This document shows positions 5,340 through 7,335 of a DNA stretch of 7,335 bases, piece by piece; within the stretch, counting starts at the first letter, position 1, and each line of letters starts with the position of its first letter. The stretch is from contig JAQTNM010000075.1 in the NCBI GenBank assembly GCA_028713875.1, positions 1 to 7,335 on the forward strand, written 5' to 3'. The stretch is from Candidatus Omnitrophota bacterium (GTDB lineage Bacteria; Omnitrophota; Gorgyraeia; Gygaellales; Profunditerraquicolaceae). Position numbers and translations under genes: made by a program. The notes below the pieces were generated by a model that was given only the letters and a program-made list of their open reading frames with translations, was not told where the DNA came from and ran no database searches.

Positions 5340-5667
5340 TATCTTTACCGTCTTCGGCGTATTTATCGCAGGCGGACTTTTCCCAGAGCTTTACCCCGGA
5401 ACGGTGCGCGCTTCTTGAAATAACGTGCGCCGAGACAGGCGCGGTCAACATCAAAAATAATATGCATAAGAGGGCTTTGATGCCGGCAGGGCTGAAGCCC
5501 CGGTATAAAAACAGCCCGAACAGGATACTGGATGTACCCAGGGTTACGCATTTTACCGAAGAATGCAGGCGGTTATAGACATCCGGGAAACGGACTAGCC
5601 CCAGGCAGCCGAAAAAGTCAAAAGCCAAACCTATTATTATGAATATAAATCCGCATGTTTCATTCAT
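5335..5667 (-). CDS. mnhG: Mrp/Mnh-type antiporter subunit G
   Basis: The 110-aa protein has three hydrophobic segments (about 5-23, 40-54, 62-82). It shows the PhaG_MnhG signature: L-G-L-V-R-F-P-D-V-Y-N-R-L-H (22-35) and T-A-P-V-S-A-H-V-I-S-R-S-A-H (75-88). In the Mrp family this small membrane subunit is needed for assembly and activity of the cation/proton antiporter complex; homologues form part of membrane-bound hydrogenases such as Mbh. ATG 5667 is preferred over the adjacent in-frame TTG 5670. It overlaps the stop of subunit F by 8 nt, which suggests coupling. The charged C-terminal tail (92-110) is probably cytoplasmic. Confidence 0.93.
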   Translation of the reverse strand: MNETCGFIFIIIGLAFDFFGCLGLVRFPDVYNRLHSSVKCVTLGTSSILFGLFLYRGFSPAGIKALLCILFLMLTAPVSAHVISRSAHRSGVKLWEKSACDKYAEDGKDK

Positions 5668-6019
5668 CAAAGCCCCTGCCTTCCATATATTTGCCTATCG
5701 CCAGGATGGAAATGAAACTCTGCAGCGCCCAGGCAATACCGATGTCGATATACCAGTCCCTGCCCGTGGGAACGCCCAATATGGCGCAGAAACCCAGGAT
5801 GAGTATGCCGAATATATCCAGGGCCACTGCCCTGTCCGCGGCAGTCGGGCCAATCAATAAACGCCACGCACAGAATATTCCGCAAAATATAAGGATAAAA
5901 AACGCCTTCTCCAGCCACCCCGATTGCCATTCCAGAATAGAAAAAACAGGGTAAAAGGCAATAAAAAGGAAGGCAGCGATTATAAGTATGGCTCCGATCA
6001 GCCAGCGCAATCGTCTCAT
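5660..6019 (-). CDS. mnhF: Mrp/Mnh-type antiporter subunit F
   Basis: The MrpF/PhaF signature G-P-T-A-A-D-R-A-V-A-L-D stands at residues 57-68, with Arg53 before it, between hydrophobic segments about 38-53 and 67-83. A further helix lies at 91-109. In the family this subunit helps build the membrane arm of the antiporter. At 119 aa it is longer than the usual roughly 90 aa because of an extra N-terminal hydrophobic segment (about 6-24). No internal ATG, GTG or TTG start would remove it, and the ATG overlaps the stop of subunit E by 4 nt, so the long form is probably real. The protein ends inside an 8-nt overlap with subunit G. Confidence 0.92.
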   Translation of the reverse strand: MRRLRWLIGAILIIAAFLFIAFYPVFSILEWQSGWLEKAFFILIFCGIFCAWRLLIGPTAADRAVALDIFGILILGFCAILGVPTGRDWYIDIGIAWALQSFISILAIGKYMEGRGFDE

Positions 6020-6510
6020 GCGAAAATCCTTTTTAATATCCGCTCAAACTTCCCGGTTATCAACTCTGTGGCCTTGTCAATATCCTGGGTTTTCACATCC
6101 GCCCAGTGTATATATAAAAATCCCTTTTCCTTATCTACGTCAACCGTCATTGTCCCGGGTTTGAGGCTGAGCGAATTAGCCAAAAAGGTCAGGCCGGCAT
6201 CGGATTTAAGCGTAGTTTTGACCTTGACAATGCCCGGGTTAATCGGCAGGTCCGGGTGAACCGTCCTATAAGCGCCGTCTATATTCGCCTTTATACATTC
6301 CCATATAAATACCATAACGTAATACAGGAACCAGACATAACGCTTTAGGTTCTTGAATACCTGCGGCGGCTTATCGAATATGTCGGCGGTCAGGAAAGAG
6401 ACCAGGAGCCCGATAATGAATCCGGCAGCTATATGCTGGGGATCTAGCGACCAGGTTAAAAGCAGCCAGATAAAGAATGCCAATACGAATAAAAGGATAC
6501 GTAATCTCAT
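6016..6510 (-). CDS. mnhE: Mrp/Mnh-type antiporter subunit E
   Basis: The 164-aa protein is of normal MnhE/PhaE size. Hydrophobic segments at about 4-20, 27-44 and 58-73 are followed by a soluble domain. That domain carries the family hallmark N-S-L-S-L-K-P-G-T-M-T-V-D-V-D (112-126) and then L-Y-I-H-W (132-136). In Mrp and Mbh complexes it belongs to the small-subunit E-F-G module attached to the D- and A-type antiporter subunits. Its ATG overlaps the stop of the upstream subunit D (ATGA), and its own stop overlaps the start of F in the same way, so D-E-F are translationally coupled. Confidence 0.94.
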   Translation of the reverse strand: MRLRILLFVLAFFIWLLLTWSLDPQHIAAGFIIGLLVSFLTADIFDKPPQVFKNLKRYVWFLYYVMVFIWECIKANIDGAYRTVHPDLPINPGIVKVKTTLKSDAGLTFLANSLSLKPGTMTVDVDKEKGFLYIHWADVKTQDIDKATELITGKFERILKRIFA

Positions 6511-7335
6511 GATCGCATCGCTCCAAACACCATATCTTTATAACCTGTCCCGGCCATCAAGGCATTTACCGCCGACTGCAGGAAAGGCTTAAAACAGATA
6601 ATGAGCAGCAGCCCGCCGAATACGCAGATAACCGCCAGTATCACCAAAGGCAACTTCATGGTAAAAGGCGTAGGCTTTAATTTATCCAGGCCCGCGTGCA
6701 GCTTGCCGAAGAAGGCAAAGGTCTGGAATTTCAAATAATAAGCCAGGGTAATGATACTTACCAGCGCCGCGACAAAAGCAAAGCCCGGATGATTTGCCTG
6801 GAGGGCGGCGATAATAATGATCAGCTTGCTGAAGAACCCCGCAAAAGGAGGGATGCCGGAAATGCTCATCGAAGCTGCCAGGCCCGTATACCCGGTAAGG
6901 GGAAGTTTGGTATTGAGGCCTCCGAGTTTGCGTAAATCTCTTGTGCCGGTTGAGCGCTCAATGGAGCCGGCGTTTAAAAAAAGCAAGGACGTAAAAATGG
7001 CGTGGTTAAACAGATGAAATAATCCGCCTAAAATACCGAGCGGCGTGCCTATGCCTAACGCAAATATGATATAACCTATCTGGCTGATGCTGGAATATGC
7101 GAACATCCTTTTTATGTCATTCTGAGCTATAGCTAAAACCGCCCCTACAACCATAGATACCGTGCCTAATAACATCAGCATAAAGAGCAAATTCCCGGAA
7201 ACCGTAAATATGTTGAAGAAAATCCTGATTAAAGCATATATCCCCAGTGCTTTAATGAATATGCCGGAAAGGACGGCTGAAACCGGGGTAGGCGCGCAAG
7301 AATGCGCGTCCGGTAACCAGGCGTGAAACGGGACT
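6507..7335 (-). CDS. mnhD: NuoL/M/MrpD-like proton-conducting subunit (5' end outside window)
   Basis: The frame is open to the right edge, giving the C-terminal 275 residues of a protein usually near 500. It opens inside the Proton_antipo_M signature V-P-F-H-A-W-L-P-D-A-H-S-C-A-P-T-P-V-S-A-V-L-S-G. The lysine Lys28 (I-K-A-L-G) and the D-I-K-R segment with Lys75 follow, matching the buried lysines of the ion channel in complex I and Mrp antiporters. At L-F-N-H-A-I-F-T-S-L-L-F-L, Thr115 stands where many relatives have Lys. G-I-P-P-F-A-G-F-F-S-K (160-170) is also typical. I call it the D subunit because it precedes E directly and lacks the C-terminal extension of MrpA; an Mbh/Hyf-type homologue is possible. 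The TTG at 7190 is not the real start, since homology continues upstream of it. Confidence 0.92.
   Translation of the reverse strand, partial: VPFHAWLPDAHSCAPTPVSAVLSGIFIKALGIYALIRIFFNIFTVSGNLLFMLMLLGTVSMVVGAVLAIAQNDIKRMFAYSSISQIGYIIFALGIGTPLGILGGLFHLFNHAIFTSLLFLNAGSIERSTGTRDLRKLGGLNTKLPLTGYTGLAASMSISGIPPFAGFFSKLIIIIAALQANHPGFAFVAALVSIITLAYYLKFQTFAFFGKLHAGLDKLKPTPFTMKLPLVILAVICVFGGLLLIICFKPFLQSAVNALMAGTGYKDMVFGAMRS

Noticed and set aside
7188..7190. TTG 7190 as the start of the D-type antiporter subunit
   Set aside because: The frame stays open to position 7335 and the upstream codons encode the conserved H-A-W-L-P-D and S-G-x-x-I-K signature, so the gene is truncated by the window edge.

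Overview
The window is a dense bacterial segment in which every gene I can support lies on the minus strand. Intergenic gaps are short, 4-8 nt overlaps occur inside one operon, and at least one start codon is TTG. A lipobox, a type IV-type prepilin, a cyclic-di-GMP riboswitch and Mrp/hydrogenase-type genes point to a Gram-negative, possibly anaerobic or H2-metabolising bacterium. An Omnitrophota-like or other deep-branching lineage fits the mix, but that is a low-confidence impression without 16S or database comparison.

Reading along the minus strand, from high to low coordinates: (1) 7335-5335 is the distal part of an Mrp/Mnh-type cation/proton antiporter module in the order D (5' end cut off), E, F, G, with 4-8 nt overlaps. 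(2) After a 30 nt spacer made largely of a heptanucleotide tandem repeat comes a HycF/HyfH-like 2x[4Fe-4S] protein (5304-4705). Two bases later comes an MFS_3/EntS-type exporter (4702-3506). Antiporter subunits next to a HycF-like electron carrier suggest a group 4 [NiFe] hydrogenase or related ion-pumping complex whose catalytic subunits would lie beyond position 7335. (3) 3310-3472 is a long imperfect inverted repeat with internal hairpins and no gene. It could be a MITE-like element or a structured RNA. (4) 3246-2166 holds a prepilin-like protein with its own promoter (TTG start, six cysteines) and then a peptidoglycan-binding lipoprotein.

(5) The most striking unit is 2159-1. A sigma70-like promoter (TTGAAA-17-TATACT) is followed at once by a well-formed GEMM-I (c-di-GMP-I) riboswitch aptamer, with a GAAA tetraloop, an 11-nt tetraloop receptor and a P1 stem able to form 10 base pairs. 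Next come an intrinsic terminator hairpin, a ribosome binding site, and a gene running off the left edge. That gene encodes an unusual three-domain protein: a cNMP-binding-like domain, a CpaE/MinD-like domain with a degenerate P-loop, and a patatin-like phospholipase. The layout suggests a lipid hydrolase whose expression is set by c-di-GMP, close to surface and pilus functions. The aptamer also carries an extra hairpin between P2 and the 3' strand of P1.
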